Source of the DNA: Dokdonella sp.
GTDB taxonomy: Bacteria > Pseudomonadota > Gammaproteobacteria > Xanthomonadales > Rhodanobacteraceae
Reading direction: 5' to 3'
DNA: 34,091 nt
Assembly: GCA_019634795.1 (NCBI GenBank)
Contig: JAHCAR010000026.1
Span: 1 to 34,091 of the forward strand
Of this stretch, positions 15,571 to 25,611 are shown one piece after another. The position numbers and the translations under genes are program-made. Each line of letters starts with the position of its first letter. Within the stretch, counting starts at the first letter, position 1. The notes beneath the pieces are model-generated. The model was not told where the DNA came from, did no database searches, and saw nothing but the letters and a program-made list of their open reading frames with translations.

Positions 15571-16905
15571 CTACTGGAAGCCGCTGGCGAAGATCTGGTC
15601 GACGCCGAGGGTCAGACAGCTGGGCGTATTGGCGGCGACGCGGTTGCGGATCACGGTGATGTGGGTCGGGCTGAAGATCTGCACGTTTTGCCCGCAGCCG
15701 GCACTGCTGACATGGCAGTAGCTCATGACCGTGCCCTTCGGTGCATTCGGCGTGCCGGTCGGGCAACTGACCGGCCCTGAATAGCAACCACTCTCGCCGG
15801 CAAAGCATTGGTCGATCGTGTTCGTGCCGGTCGGTGCGGCACCGGTCGTCACGTTCGTGCAGTGCGTGTGCGAGGCACCGAAATTGTGGCCGAGTTCGTG
15901 GCCGACGATGAAGGCGCTCGAAGCGACGCCGATCGCCGGGTTGGTGAAGATCTGGTTGGTGCTGTAGCTGCCGCCGCTGCTGTTGGTGCGGCAATAGGCG
16001 TTGACCCAGGCGATCCCCGAGGCCGAATTGCCCGATGACGAATTGCCCGACAGCAGCATCGCAAACGCGCGGGTGACGGCACTACCGCCGCTGCTGTAAT
16101 TGTTCTGCCAGTAGGTGCCGAATTCGCCGAGCATGGCCGATGTGGCCGAACTGTCCGAGTTGGCGTATGGATCCGATGTCGTACGCAGGAAGGTCGTGCC
16201 CTGCTGCAGGTGCACGTCAAGGTCGCGCTCGTACATCACGTTCATCTGCGCGAACAGATCGGCGATCCAGGCTGTTGCCTGGGTGGTGTTGCCGCCGAAA
16301 CGCTTGCTCATGAAGGTGGTGTCGGTGTCTACCGCGACCACGGCATTGCGCAAGGCGCCGGTCGGACTTTGCGCATCCAGCAGGTGTTCCAGTGGCTCCG
16401 GTGCGGCGTTCGGATCCGGCAGTGAGTCGTCGTTGGCTACGAAATCCAGCTTCGTGCCGGGGGGCAGGGCGGCTTCGGCACTGACCGCATGCAGGCGCCA
16501 GCCGCCACTCGTGCGTTCGCTGCGCAGGACAAAGGCTCCGGTCGGCCCCGATCCGGCGCCGTAAGGCTCGCTGCCCGAATTCGGGTCGAAAGAGAGTCCG
16601 ACACGCGAGCTGCCATCCTTGCTGTAGCCGACCAGATGGATGCGGCGGCTGCGCGGAAGCTCGTGCTCACCATTGGAGTCCACGACGATGATGCGTGCTC
16701 CCGGTGCATAGACATCGATTCGACGGAAATCGAATTCTGCGAGGATTCCGGGTCCCGCCGGAAACTCCGGAACGGCGATATTCTCGTCGAGTGCCGAACG
16801 CACCATCGAATTCAGAGTCGCCGCGTCCAGACTCACCGTGCCCGGTGCCCCGACAGCAAGTTTCGCAAACGCGAGGAACAGCGCAAGAACAACCAGTTGC
16901 CGCAT
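15571..16905 (-). CDS. Secreted reprolysin-like (M12B-type) zinc metallopeptidase with C-terminal IFASGF motif
   Basis: A predicted exported metzincin protease of about 444 residues. A signal peptide ends near AKLAVGA. A pro-region of about 170 residues precedes the catalytic domain. The zinc site is HELGHNFGASHTH (first His about residue 336), the extended metzincin HExxHxxGxxH, and the Met-turn is TVMSYC. Several Cys pairs in the catalytic domain suggest disulfides and an extracellular site. The protein ends DQIFASGFQ, nearly the same last residues as the second metallopeptidase at 23641. The ATG at 16903-16905 is chosen; the frame also allows a TTG two codons earlier, which has the better-spaced GAGG. 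It is the first of three secreted protease genes on this strand and is probably a type II secretion client (inference). Confidence 0.85.
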   Translation of the reverse strand: MRQLVVLALFLAFAKLAVGAPGTVSLDAATLNSMVRSALDENIAVPEFPAGPGILAEFDFRRIDVYAPGARIIVVDSNGEHELPRSRRIHLVGYSKDGSSRVGLSFDPNSGSEPYGAGSGPTGAFVLRSERTSGGWRLHAVSAEAALPPGTKLDFVANDDSLPDPNAAPEPLEHLLDAQSPTGALRNAVVAVDTDTTFMSKRFGGNTTQATAWIADLFAQMNVMYERDLDVHLQQGTTFLRTTSDPYANSDSSATSAMLGEFGTYWQNNYSSGGSAVTRAFAMLLSGNSSSGNSASGIAWVNAYCRTNSSGGSYSTNQIFTNPAIGVASSAFIVGHELGHNFGASHTHCTNVTTGAAPTGTNTIDQCFAGESGCYSGPVSCPTGTPNAPKGTVMSYCHVSSAGCGQNVQIFSPTHITVIRNRVAANTPSCLTLGVDQIFASGFQ

Positions 16906-17122
16906 TTCCAAATCGCCTCGACTTGATCAAATTCGTGCGACAGCCTCCAGCAATCTGCCCCGACGTGTCGAGGACTCGCTCACAAAAGCGGCGTTCAGCG
17001 TATCCGGGTTGCCCAAATGGTGGGCGGCAAAAGGTCCGTAGCCGACGGAATCCGAAAAGATTCGAACAAAAAAAGGGCGCCCCGAGGGGCGCCCTTTGCA
17101 GGGATCCAAAGTGATCCGCTTT
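16906..17122. other. Gap between subtilase and metallopeptidase genes
   Basis: Apart from the terminator at 17068-17097, no feature is evident. The metallopeptidase therefore needs its own promoter in the remaining ~160 bp. GGATACGCTGAA on the minus strand is a possible -10 region, unsupported by a -35. Confidence 0.4.
17068..17097 (-). terminator. Strong intrinsic terminator of the subtilase gene
   Basis: On the minus strand a 12-bp perfect stem (AAAGGGCGCCCC type, 17072-17083 with 17086-17097) is followed by a run of seven T. It lies 26 bp after the subtilase stop and insulates the downstream metallopeptidase gene. Confidence 0.9.
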
Positions 17123-20100
17123 CTACTCATCAGCTCCGATCGATGGCGTCGTCGGCGAACGCGGATCTCCGTCGAAGTCGTCGGTTACACCTGCAATCGG
17201 AGTGCCTGCTCCGATAACCGGGCTGCCGGCCTGCCGATGCAGGTCCACGGTGGCCGACGTGCCGGTCGGGGCGACGAACAGCGGATTGACCGCGATGCTG
17301 TTGGCGTCCAGGCCAGCGGCCATCGGGCCAGCAGCACCGCCAACGCCATCCGCGAACAGATCGTTGTAGTCACTGGTTGCGCCGGTGGCTGCGGATAACA
17401 GTCCCGCAGTGTTGACAGCGGAGCCCGATGCATTGCTGCGCGCATTCCAGAAAATGTTGTCGAGGTAATTGCGCGTACCCGTGGTCACGTTGCTGACAAA
17501 GGCGAATGTATTGCTCGACGAGGCCACGCCAGTACCGCCGATATAGACGCTGTTGTTGTAGATGTTGTTGGTCCCGGCGACCTCGAACATGCCGTACATC
17601 ACGATACCGGCCGTGATCGAATTTCCATCCGCGTCATATCCCAGCCGCACCATGTTGTTCTTGTAGGTGCCGCTGCCTGCCACCGGCAGGATGCCGGCGA
17701 TCTGGCTGTTCAGCGCGGTCGAGTTGACCACTAGAGAATGCACGAAGTTGCGTTCGACGATACTCCCGGAGTTGTTGGCAAAACTCGTGTACATCGCATA
17801 GATCGAGTTGTTGATCGTGCCCGCATTATTGACTAGCGAACGGAAGGTGTTTTGCGAAATCACGTTAGCGCCGGTGCTTCCGGTCGTGAGCAGGCCCGCT
17901 ATGACAATCGTGCTGGCAGTGGTGCTGTTGTTGGTGATGTTTTGCACCAGGTTGCCTACGGCGGCGAAGGTTGTGTTTCGCACCTCCATGCCGTAGACCA
18001 CGCCACCCGTCAGGTTGTTGACGATAGCGCCGCCTGCCGTGGACCCGCCGATCGTGTTGTTGTTGATCGTGCGCGTGATACCCCCGGTCGTGGACGACAC
18101 AATCCCTCGGATGCCGGTGGCTGTACCGGCTCCCCCATTCTGGTTGATCGTGATCGCACCGATCGTGTTGTTCGACACCGATAGCCCGCTGACGAAGTTG
18201 AAGTCAAGTATCGCGATGGCTGGGGCGGTGTTCGCGGTGGTCGAACTCGAGTTGATGACGATCGTTGACGCGCCATCGAGACTGCCGACCGTGTTATTCA
18301 GCGCGTTGGCCGGCGCGTCAAAACTCGGTCCCCCGACCTGGATCCCAATGAATGCAGAGCTCGAGGTAGTCGTTGAATTGCGCGACGTGGACTGGTTGAT
18401 GCCCGATACCGTATTGCCCTGCACGGTGCTCGGCGTGGTCGTGCCCGAAGCATTAAGCAGGATGCCGCGGAACTCGTTCGACGAGCCGTTGATCGTGGTT
18501 GTCCCGGTTCCATCCGCTGCGCCGAAGCCGATCACGTTGCCGGTGATCTGGAACGCGTTGCCGCCATTCGCATTGCTCGACGCATCGATCAGGATGCCGG
18601 TGTGGCGCAAGGCCGTGCTCGTGAACGTACGCGGGGCCGTCTGGTAGATCCGGTTGTTTGCGATCGTCCAGTCCGTGTTGAAGTTGTACACGGAGATGGC
18701 CGCGTTGGACGTGCCTGCTGCAAACGAGTCGTGGATCTTGTTGCCGCTGATCGTGTTGCTCGCGTTGGCATTGGCGACGCTGGTGCCAAGGCCCTGGATC
18801 GCCTTGGCCGGCAGGCTAGCTCCGGCAGGTCCGATGTCGTTGTTCGAGATCGTGTTGCCGCTGTTTCCACCAGCCACTGTGCTCGTGCTGAACAGCACGG
18901 TGCCCGTAGCTGCCGTCGTACCGCCCGTCGCCGAACCGAGGATCGTCGCATTCGTGACCACGTTGCCGGTGGCACCCTCGATGAAGCGAATGGTGGATGT
19001 GCCTGTCGTGCCGGAAGCCGTGGTATTCGACAGGGTCAAGGCGTTGCCGCCGCTGTTGAGACCGTCGATCGTGACGTTGTCGGCGCCATTGAGGCCGACC
19101 AGCGGGCTGCCTGCCGCGATCGCACCACTTACGGTGCGCGCGGCGCCGCCAGCCGGCTTGATCGTGGCCGCCGTGTACGACGACGCACCCGAGCCGCTGG
19201 CGTTGAGCACGGCGCTGGCCGTCTCGGTCGAGTCGGCGCAGACGTCGACCGTCAGCACGCCCTGGTGGGTGCCCGCATTGACCGCGTCGAAGGCGTCCTT
19301 GAGGGTCGGGTAACCGGTCGGTCCGGGCGTGCCGGCCGTGGCCTTGACCTCGACCGGGCTACCGGTCTGGCACGGTGGAATCGTGGTCACGGTCAGCGTC
19401 GCGCTGGCCGGCGCGGCGTTGTTGCCGTTGTTGGTCTGCAGGGCCCCGGCCGCGACCGTGTTGTCGTAGCTTCCTGCCGAAGACGAGGTTACGTCGACCG
19501 ATACCGTGCAGCTGCCAGTGGCCGGGATCTGCGCGCCGCTGCCGAGTGTGACCGAGCCCGAACCCGCCACGGCGGTGACAGCACCGCTGGGGCAAGTAGT
19601 GCTTGATGCCGGGGTGGCCGCAACCACGAGTCCAGCCGGGAACGTGTCGACCAGGTCAGCGCTGAGGGTCGAAATGGTCGGACCGGCGTTGTTGAGGGTC
19701 AGCGTCAACGTGCTGGGAACGTCGACCACCACGCTGCTCGGCGAGAACGCCTTGCTCAGGGTCGGCGGCATCGCGCCACCGTTCGGAACCGTGAAGGTCA
19801 GCGGTACCGTAACCGTGGCGGCATTGGTAGCGTTGCTGCCGATGCACAGGGTCGCGGTGTAGGTGCCGGCGCTCAGGCCGGTTGCATCGAACTCGACCGG
19901 TATCGTCTGCGAGCCGCCGAGTCCGAGCGAGCCGGAGGTGGTGGTCAGGTTGACCCAGGCCGGCAGCGCGCAGTTGACCGTGCCCTGGACGAAGGCCGAC
20001 ATCGCCGTCACACCGGTGAAGTTGTAGAAGTTGGCGTTGTCGAAATACGGCTCATAGACCACCGGCGCATTGCCGATCTGTGCATCGGGGCTGGTGCGCC

Positions 20101-23100
20101 ATGCCCAGAGCAGGCTGGAGCTGCTGCTGTTGATGGTCGGATAGACCGTCATCCAGTAGCGGCCGGCCGGCAGGTCGAGCGACGGGACGCCGGCGGCGGC
20201 CAGGTTGAGCTGCAGGTTGCCGCCCGTGGTCGTGATGCCGGTGCTGGTGCCGATCGTCGAGGCGTAGGTCCAGACCGGGGCACTGCCGAATCCTTCCGGA
20301 GCACCGGCCGGTTCGCCGGCGTTGTCGGCATAGATGCTGAAGCTCACCGACGGCGTGTTGCCCGTGGTCAGCGAACTGCCGCCCGGCAGGGTGAATCCGT
20401 TCGCACGCAGGGTCGTGACGTGCGTGGTTCCCAGTGTGTCGAAGTTCTGCGAGATGTAGTCGCCTTCCATGTCGGGCACGTAGTAGCCGCCCAACTCGCC
20501 ACTGCCCGAGGTCGTCGTGTTGAGCGGGGTGACCTGCGCGGTGCCTGACGTCGTCACAGACCAGTTGAGGGTCGGATTGCCGATATTGGTGATGGTCAGG
20601 TCATTGCTGACCGTAGTATCAGAGCTGCCTGAAATCAGCGATGGCGCGGTTTCAATCTTTGGTCCGGACGGACTGAGCGCGATCGGCAAATGCAACGTCG
20701 GTTCGTCGCCACCGGCCGGGGTCAGGATCAGTTCGCCGAGATTCCATTGCGCCTGGGTCATCATCAGGCCATGCGCCGTTACGCTGATCGTGCTCGAGCC
20801 GCTCGAACTGACCGAGAAGGATGCCGGCGAGAACTCAACGGAGCCGGCCGGGAAACCGGTGACGGACAGCGTGTAGGTCTGTGGGCCCGAGCGTGCGCGG
20901 CGGAACGTGCGAGAAAAAGTGGCATCGCCAACAAAGTCGTACTTTGAAATACTGGCCAGGTTCAGCGTCGAAATGTCGCCGCCGATCGCCGGATTGGCGG
21001 CCACGAAGTTCGCCGAGGTCTCATCCATGATCAGGCCGACCTTGGAGGCCGAGGCCAGATTGACACGACCGGAGCCGTAGTCCCAGAGCCTGACCGGGGT
21101 GCCATCCTGGTTGACCGCACCGAAGCTGTTCGAGCTCAGATTGAGGGCGGACTTGACCTGTGTCGGCGACCATGTCGGATTCAGCGCGCGCATGAGCACG
21201 GCGGATCCGGCCATGTGTGGACTCGACATCGAGGTGCCGTTGAGCAGGATCACGCCATTCGGTCCGACCAGGCTGGAGGCGCCGACCGCAAGGATGTCCA
21301 CGCCGGGAGCGGTGATGTCGGGTTTGACCATGCCCTGGCCACCGACGAGACGCGGTCCGCGGAAGCTGAACGAGGCGATCTGGTCACCCGGGCCCGGGAA
21401 GGCACGCGCGGCGATGTCGATCGATACCGTCGCCGTGGCCGGATTGGAGCCGGCCTCGAGGTTGGTCCAGTCGCTCATCAACATCGACCACGAGGTGTCG
21501 GCGGCACCGAGATTAAGGTAGACGGCATCGACGAAAATGACGCCGACAGCACCGGCTGCAAGCGCATTCGCCCGACGCGTGCCGCTGCCGCAGGAGCTGG
21601 CGGTACCGTCCAGATGAAGCACGGCCACCGCGCCGCGGGAGACATCGGGTGGCGGATCGGAATCGAAGCCGTCAAAGAAGATGCGGTCGGTCGGTGCGCC
21701 TGTGCGGACAAAGGTGTTGGCCGGGTAGGCGGCACAGCCGTCGGTGGAGCCGTTGGCAAAATTCGGGCTCTTGATCAACGGCACGTCGACGAGGTTCTCG
21801 GTCGGCAACGGGGCGCCGCCCGGTCGCATCGGAATGTCCTGCGTGTTCGCCGGCGGCGAAGCCTCGCTGGTCAGATCGAGGCTGACCGCGAGAATGCGAT
21901 CTTCAGTCGAAGCGGCGACGGTCTCGACCCACGGTTCCATGTGGTTGACCTGGCCTTGCGGATTCGGCACCGAAGTGCTCGTGTTGCCGGCCGATGCGGC
22001 GACGAATGCGCCGCCAGCCACGGCATTGCGGAAGGCCGTCGATGTTGCATCGGTCCACGGCGAGGTGCCGCCGCTGATCGAATAGTTGATGACGTCGACG
22101 CCGTCGACGACGGCCTGGTTGGCCGACTGCGAGGTCGCCGTTGACGGACAGCTCGTGGTCGGGCAGGCCAGGTAGGCGATCACGTTGGCATGCGGGGCAA
22201 CACCGGAAATCGTGAATGGCCCGCTGGCGTAGACCGCGTTCCACTGGTTGCCGGCCACCGTGCTCGCGGTATGCGAGCCGTGGCCTTCGATGTCGGTACC
22301 GGTCGTGCCGGGTGCGGCGAAGTTGTAGATGCCGATCAGCTTGTCGTTGCACTTGCCGGCGTCGACGCCACCCGGGGCGCACTGGCCGAGGTAGTTGCCG
22401 GCGCCGAGCGGATTCTGGTGGGCATAGCCGTCGATCGGGCCGACCGCGGCGAAGGCCGGGCTCTCCCAGTTGATGCCCGAGTCGATATCGCCGAACAGGA
22501 TGCCTTCACCCTTGGTGGCGACACCGCTCGCGGTCATGCCGCCCCAGATCGCCGGTGCGCCGATGAAGGCCGGCCCGCGATCGGTATCGAGCTGGAGCAG
22601 GTGTTCGCGCTCGATGAACAGCACGTCGGGGCGCTTCATGACCGCGGAGGCTTCGGCACTGTCGAGGCGAACGATCACGGCATTCAGCGCATGCTGCATG
22701 CGGGCCATGACATCGAGCGGCCGGTTCAGCGTGGCGCTCAGATTGTCGAGGAAGGCCTGTTGCTTGACCTGAAGGTGACTGATGTAGGCGAGGGCCGCCG
22801 GCGACTTGACGTCGACCTTGCCCGTGATCACGCCACTGCGCACCACATTGCCGGGGGCCGGAATGCCCGCGACGCTGCCGTCGTAAGTGGCTACGGGCGC
22901 GTCCTTGAAGACGATCGTGTAATACGCGGCGCCCTCGGCCGGCGAGGCGTTCAATGTATTGGTGGTCGCCAGGACTGCCGTCGGCAATGTCTGGCTCAGT
23001 TCGATAATCGGGTTGTAGGCGGCCGACGCCGACGAGGCGAGTCCGGTAAACAATGTCAGGGCAAGAGCGCTTGCCAGCGGTGTTGTGCGGCCAACCATGC

Positions 23101-23128
23101 CGCGCATCACGGAAGATGACGACTTCAT
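17123..23128 (-). CDS. Giant secreted subtilisin-like (S8) protease with PA insert, DUF11-like and parallel beta-helix regions
   Basis: A 2001-residue exported serine protease. A signal peptide ends near ASSASA (residue 36). An I9-type propeptide follows (about 65-175). The catalytic triad is D216 in DIDSGIN, H283 in EGHGSHTAS and S633 in NGTSMSSPHMAG. A protease-associated domain is inserted at about 450-560 (VAVLHLDG and AGAVGVIFVDAV). Its start contains RIFFDGFD (482-489), like the C-terminal motif of the neighbouring peptidases. Beta-sandwich domains follow to about 1100, then a DUF11-like repeat (SKAFSPSSVVVDVPSTLTL). The last ~800 residues are a parallel beta-helix-like region rich in NTISNNxI and NNTIG turns. 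The protein ends DFDGDPRSPTTPSIGADE. The ATG at 23128 (MKSSSS) is chosen over upstream starts because the signal peptide follows it. It probably acts on external polymers. Confidence 0.88.
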   Translation of the reverse strand: MKSSSSVMRGMVGRTTPLASALALTLFTGLASSASAAYNPIIELSQTLPTAVLATTNTLNASPAEGAAYYTIVFKDAPVATYDGSVAGIPAPGNVVRSGVITGKVDVKSPAALAYISHLQVKQQAFLDNLSATLNRPLDVMARMQHALNAVIVRLDSAEASAVMKRPDVLFIEREHLLQLDTDRGPAFIGAPAIWGGMTASGVATKGEGILFGDIDSGINWESPAFAAVGPIDGYAHQNPLGAGNYLGQCAPGGVDAGKCNDKLIGIYNFAAPGTTGTDIEGHGSHTASTVAGNQWNAVYASGPFTISGVAPHANVIAYLACPTTSCPSTATSQSANQAVVDGVDVINYSISGGTSPWTDATSTAFRNAVAGGAFVAASAGNTSTSVPNPQGQVNHMEPWVETVAASTEDRILAVSLDLTSEASPPANTQDIPMRPGGAPLPTENLVDVPLIKSPNFANGSTDGCAAYPANTFVRTGAPTDRIFFDGFDSDPPPDVSRGAVAVLHLDGTASSCGSGTRRANALAAGAVGVIFVDAVYLNLGAADTSWSMLMSDWTNLEAGSNPATATVSIDIAARAFPGPGDQIASFSFRGPRLVGGQGMVKPDITAPGVDILAVGASSLVGPNGVILLNGTSMSSPHMAGSAVLMRALNPTWSPTQVKSALNLSSNSFGAVNQDGTPVRLWDYGSGRVNLASASKVGLIMDETSANFVAANPAIGGDISTLNLASISKYDFVGDATFSRTFRRARSGPQTYTLSVTGFPAGSVEFSPASFSVSSSGSSTISVTAHGLMMTQAQWNLGELILTPAGGDEPTLHLPIALSPSGPKIETAPSLISGSSDTTVSNDLTITNIGNPTLNWSVTTSGTAQVTPLNTTTSGSGELGGYYVPDMEGDYISQNFDTLGTTHVTTLRANGFTLPGGSSLTTGNTPSVSFSIYADNAGEPAGAPEGFGSAPVWTYASTIGTSTGITTTGGNLQLNLAAAGVPSLDLPAGRYWMTVYPTINSSSSSLLWAWRTSPDAQIGNAPVVYEPYFDNANFYNFTGVTAMSAFVQGTVNCALPAWVNLTTTSGSLGLGGSQTIPVEFDATGLSAGTYTATLCIGSNATNAATVTVPLTFTVPNGGAMPPTLSKAFSPSSVVVDVPSTLTLTLNNAGPTISTLSADLVDTFPAGLVVAATPASSTTCPSGAVTAVAGSGSVTLGSGAQIPATGSCTVSVDVTSSSAGSYDNTVAAGALQTNNGNNAAPASATLTVTTIPPCQTGSPVEVKATAGTPGPTGYPTLKDAFDAVNAGTHQGVLTVDVCADSTETASAVLNASGSGASSYTAATIKPAGGAARTVSGAIAAGSPLVGLNGADNVTIDGLNSGGNALTLSNTTASGTTGTSTIRFIEGATGNVVTNATILGSATGGTTAATGTVLFSTSTVAGGNSGNTISNNDIGPAGASLPAKAIQGLGTSVANANASNTISGNKIHDSFAAGTSNAAISVYNFNTDWTIANNRIYQTAPRTFTSTALRHTGILIDASSNANGGNAFQITGNVIGFGAADGTGTTTINGSSNEFRGILLNASGTTTPSTVQGNTVSGINQSTSRNSTTTSSSAFIGIQVGGPSFDAPANALNNTVGSLDGASTIVINSSSTTANTAPAIAILDFNFVSGLSVSNNTIGAITINQNGGAGTATGIRGIVSSTTGGITRTINNNTIGGSTAGGAIVNNLTGGVVYGMEVRNTTFAAVGNLVQNITNNSTTASTIVIAGLLTTGSTGANVISQNTFRSLVNNAGTINNSIYAMYTSFANNSGSIVERNFVHSLVVNSTALNSQIAGILPVAGSGTYKNNMVRLGYDADGNSITAGIVMYGMFEVAGTNNIYNNSVYIGGTGVASSSNTFAFVSNVTTGTRNYLDNIFWNARSNASGSAVNTAGLLSAATGATSDYNDLFADGVGGAAGPMAAGLDANSIAVNPLFVAPTGTSATVDLHRQAGSPVIGAGTPIAGVTDDFDGDPRSPTTPSIGADE

Positions 23129-23146
23129 ATATTTCCCCAAAGTAAA

Positions 23147-23162
23147 ATGTGAATAGACACAT
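23147..23162. promoter_or_regulatory. Operator-like palindrome before the subtilase start
   Basis: ATGTG-N6-CACAT is a perfect 5-bp inverted repeat immediately upstream of the subtilase ribosome-binding region. The TGTG and CACA halves are 6 bp apart, not the 8 of a CRP/Clp site, so the binding protein is unknown. Confidence 0.3.
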
Positions 23163-23511
23163 ACGGTCAATCCGCCACGCATCGCGGCAGAGCGAACAAA
23201 ACCGGTGGAACCCCCTTGGACGTGCCTCCTGAATCGCACCATTGCGGGCGATCGTGGCGGATAGTCTTCCTATCCCGCCCCTTGCGCAATAGGTTTTGGG
23301 CGCTGGCGCAAACTATTTTTTGGGGCCCCGGGGAAGTCGTTCAGGTCGAACAATCCGGGGCTTCGGAGCGGGACCGGGCCGTTCGATTCGCGCGCCCTAT
23401 CGATTGCTGAAACGGACCTCTGGAATGGCTATCGCTGTGCGCCGCTTTGGGGCCGTCGACGGTGCAGTGCATCGGCTGACCCGGGGCTTCTCAACGCAGC
23501 AGGTTCTGCCG

Positions 23512-23543
23512 CCGTCAGGCCGTCAGGCCGTCGGGCAGTCAGG
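23512..23543. repeat. Short 8-bp tandem repeat (CCGTCAGG)
   Basis: Two exact CCGTCAGG units are followed by CCGTCGGG and CAGTCAGG, four units in all, 98-130 bp beyond the stop of the second metallopeptidase gene. Confidence 0.6.
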
Positions 23544-23640
23544 CCGAACCGCCGGGGGAGTGCTCGAACGAGGCGGATCGAATCGCTGGCGGCAAGCAGG
23601 GTCGAAGCCGACGCGACATGCGCGACGGCCTCGCCCGCCC

Positions 23641-25611
23641 TCAGTCGAAGCCATCGGCGAAGATCTGGTCGGAACCGACAATCGTGAAGTTGCCAGGATT
23701 GACGGCGAAAAAGAGATTGTCCGCGCAGCGGACCAGAACCCGGGCCGTGCCGGATTGCAGGTTGGGCACCGCAACGAGTGCGCTGCCGATGTTCGGAACG
23801 GAGGCGGCCAGCGATGCCACGGGGACATCGAAATCGGTTCCGGTGTAGAGGTCGATATCGACGTTGGTGCAGGAAACCGGGGGGACATCGGTTCCCGCAA
23901 CATTCCAGGTCACCGTCTCGCTGGCGCTGACCGCGGCGTTCCAGGTGGCGCCGGCGAGAGGGGAAGTGACTGTGAACGGTCCGGCCGTGTTGACCACCTG
24001 CAGGCCCAGGTTCTGGCTTTCCGTTGTGCCGCCGCCGGCCACGTTGTCGAATACGGTCAGGCGGAAATTGAGCGCGCGGGTGGTGGTCGGCAGGATTTCG
24101 CCGATCGTCGAGGTGCCGGTCAGCAGCTTGGCGAAGTTCGGAACCGTGCGGGTCGGCGTCGGGGTCGGATTGAACGAGCGGATGATCGGGCCATTGCCGG
24201 GGTCGACATTGATATCGACGGTCGCGGCGCCGAGGTCGTACTGTTCCCAGCCGAAGGTCAGGGCGGCGCCGGGGGCCACGCTCGTGGCCGAGCCGGTCAG
24301 GGCGAAGGGCGTGTCGGCCGGTATGGTGTGACCGCTGAGGGCGGCCACCACGGGCGACTGGTTGTTCGGCGCGGTCACCGAGCAGGCGCCACCCGAGCCG
24401 TTCGTGAAGTTGCCGATTTCCTGCAGGCTCTTGGCGTGGAAATACGGATCCGAGTGCGGCTGCAGGTTCGGCGAGCAGACTCCTGCGTAGGCCATGATGG
24501 TCGAGCCGCTGCCGGGCTCGTACGCAGCCGAAGCGGCGCGGTTGCCGCCGCAGCTGTTGTTGAAGGTGTGGTTGCCGCCGAACTGGTGGCCCATTTCGTG
24601 GGCCACATAGTCGATGTAGAAGGTGTCGCTGGTCAGGCTGGCCGGGTTGCTCAGGCCGGTCGTGCCACGGCCCTTGCCGGATCCGCAGACCACGCCGAGT
24701 CCGGCGACTCCGCCGCTGCCCGTCGTGAAGACGTGGCCGATATCGTAGTTCGCACTGCCGATCACCGCATTGAGGTTCGGCGTATTCTCGTTGATCGCCC
24801 CGCTTCCATTCGAGTAGGGATCGGTGCCCGCGTCCGGATAAATGATCAGGTCGTTGTTCGGCACCAGGGTCATGTGCACGGAAAAGTCGTTTTCGTAGAC
24901 CTCGTTGACCCGGTTCATGGCCACGGTGACCGCGGCGAGCCCGAGTGCCACGGATGGCGGGTTGGCGCCGGCAATGGCGGCAACGTAGTTGTGGTTGGCC
25001 GCAACGGCGGCGCGATAGCCGCGCCGGGTGGTGCCGGTCGTGGTCCGGATCGCCGGCGAAGCGAACAACTCCGGCTCGCGGATCTCGTGCGTGCCGCAAA
25101 CGAACGGCTCTCCGGCGCCGGCGATTGCGTCACGGCGGAAGCTGACATAGGCGCTGCCGGTGCCGAACTCGACCGGCCTGACCAGCCAGGATTCGCTGCC
25201 GGCGAAGACCATCGCGTTGAGGCCGAGTGGCGATACGTCGATGCGTGCATGGCGGCCGCCGGCGTCACTGCCGACGTAGCTGCGAATCTGCGGATAGCGG
25301 GAGGCAAGTTCGGCCGGCAAGGTGCCCGAGTCGGACAGCATGAAGCTCGCAAACCCGCCTGCCGGCATCGGCAGGGAAAGTTCACGACCGACCCCGCCGT
25401 CCTGCAACAGTTCGGCGCTCAAGGCTGCGAAGTCGAGATCGAGACTGCGCAACGAAGCCGGCGCCGTCACGCCTTGCGGCATGGCCCGGCCGGGCGCATC
25501 GCGCCAGTAGCCGGCCCCATCGGACGGCGCGGCCATCGATGGCGCGCCGGCAAGAATGAACGACAAGGCAAGTCCGGCAAGCGCGAGTGCGCGCGGAAGT
25601 CGCTGGATCAT
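23641..25611 (-). CDS. Secreted reprolysin-like zinc metallopeptidase with C-terminal IFADGFD motif
   Basis: A 656-residue exported metzincin. A signal peptide runs to about APSMAA (residue 28). A pro-domain (about 30-195) precedes the catalytic domain. The zinc motif HEMGHQFGGNH gives H338, H342 and H348 with catalytic E339, and the Met-turn is STIMAYAGVC. Two beta-sandwich domains follow (about 415-540 and 543-645), suited to substrate or surface binding. The last residues are SDQIFADGFD. Seven of the eight codons coding this end are identical to those ending the metallopeptidase gene at 15571, including synonymous positions. The ATG at 25611 is preferred because AGGGGG lies 7 nt upstream and the signal peptide starts there; the frame extends 24 codons further without signal-like features. 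It is a likely type II client (inference). Confidence 0.87.
   Translation of the reverse strand: MIQRLPRALALAGLALSFILAGAPSMAAPSDGAGYWRDAPGRAMPQGVTAPASLRSLDLDFAALSAELLQDGGVGRELSLPMPAGGFASFMLSDSGTLPAELASRYPQIRSYVGSDAGGRHARIDVSPLGLNAMVFAGSESWLVRPVEFGTGSAYVSFRRDAIAGAGEPFVCGTHEIREPELFASPAIRTTTGTTRRGYRAAVAANHNYVAAIAGANPPSVALGLAAVTVAMNRVNEVYENDFSVHMTLVPNNDLIIYPDAGTDPYSNGSGAINENTPNLNAVIGSANYDIGHVFTTGSGGVAGLGVVCGSGKGRGTTGLSNPASLTSDTFYIDYVAHEMGHQFGGNHTFNNSCGGNRAASAAYEPGSGSTIMAYAGVCSPNLQPHSDPYFHAKSLQEIGNFTNGSGGACSVTAPNNQSPVVAALSGHTIPADTPFALTGSATSVAPGAALTFGWEQYDLGAATVDINVDPGNGPIIRSFNPTPTPTRTVPNFAKLLTGTSTIGEILPTTTRALNFRLTVFDNVAGGGTTESQNLGLQVVNTAGPFTVTSPLAGATWNAAVSASETVTWNVAGTDVPPVSCTNVDIDLYTGTDFDVPVASLAASVPNIGSALVAVPNLQSGTARVLVRCADNLFFAVNPGNFTIVGSDQIFADGFD

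Larger units (their letters stand above)
23129..23640. other. Intergenic region upstream of the subtilase gene
   Basis: This 512-bp gap has no supported gene. ATGTG-N6-CACAT (23147-23162) is an operator-like palindrome 19 bp before the subtilase ATG. TTGCGC-N18-GCGCAA (23282-23311) is a second, weaker inverted repeat. Four imperfect 8-bp tandem units of CCGTCAGG lie at 23512-23543. TTGACC on the minus strand at 23165-23170 could be a -35, but the matching -10 (TTTTAC) would leave too short a leader. Confidence 0.45.

Noticed and set aside
23147-23162. CRP/Clp binding site before the subtilase
   Set aside because: The TGTG and CACA halves are 6 bp apart rather than 8.
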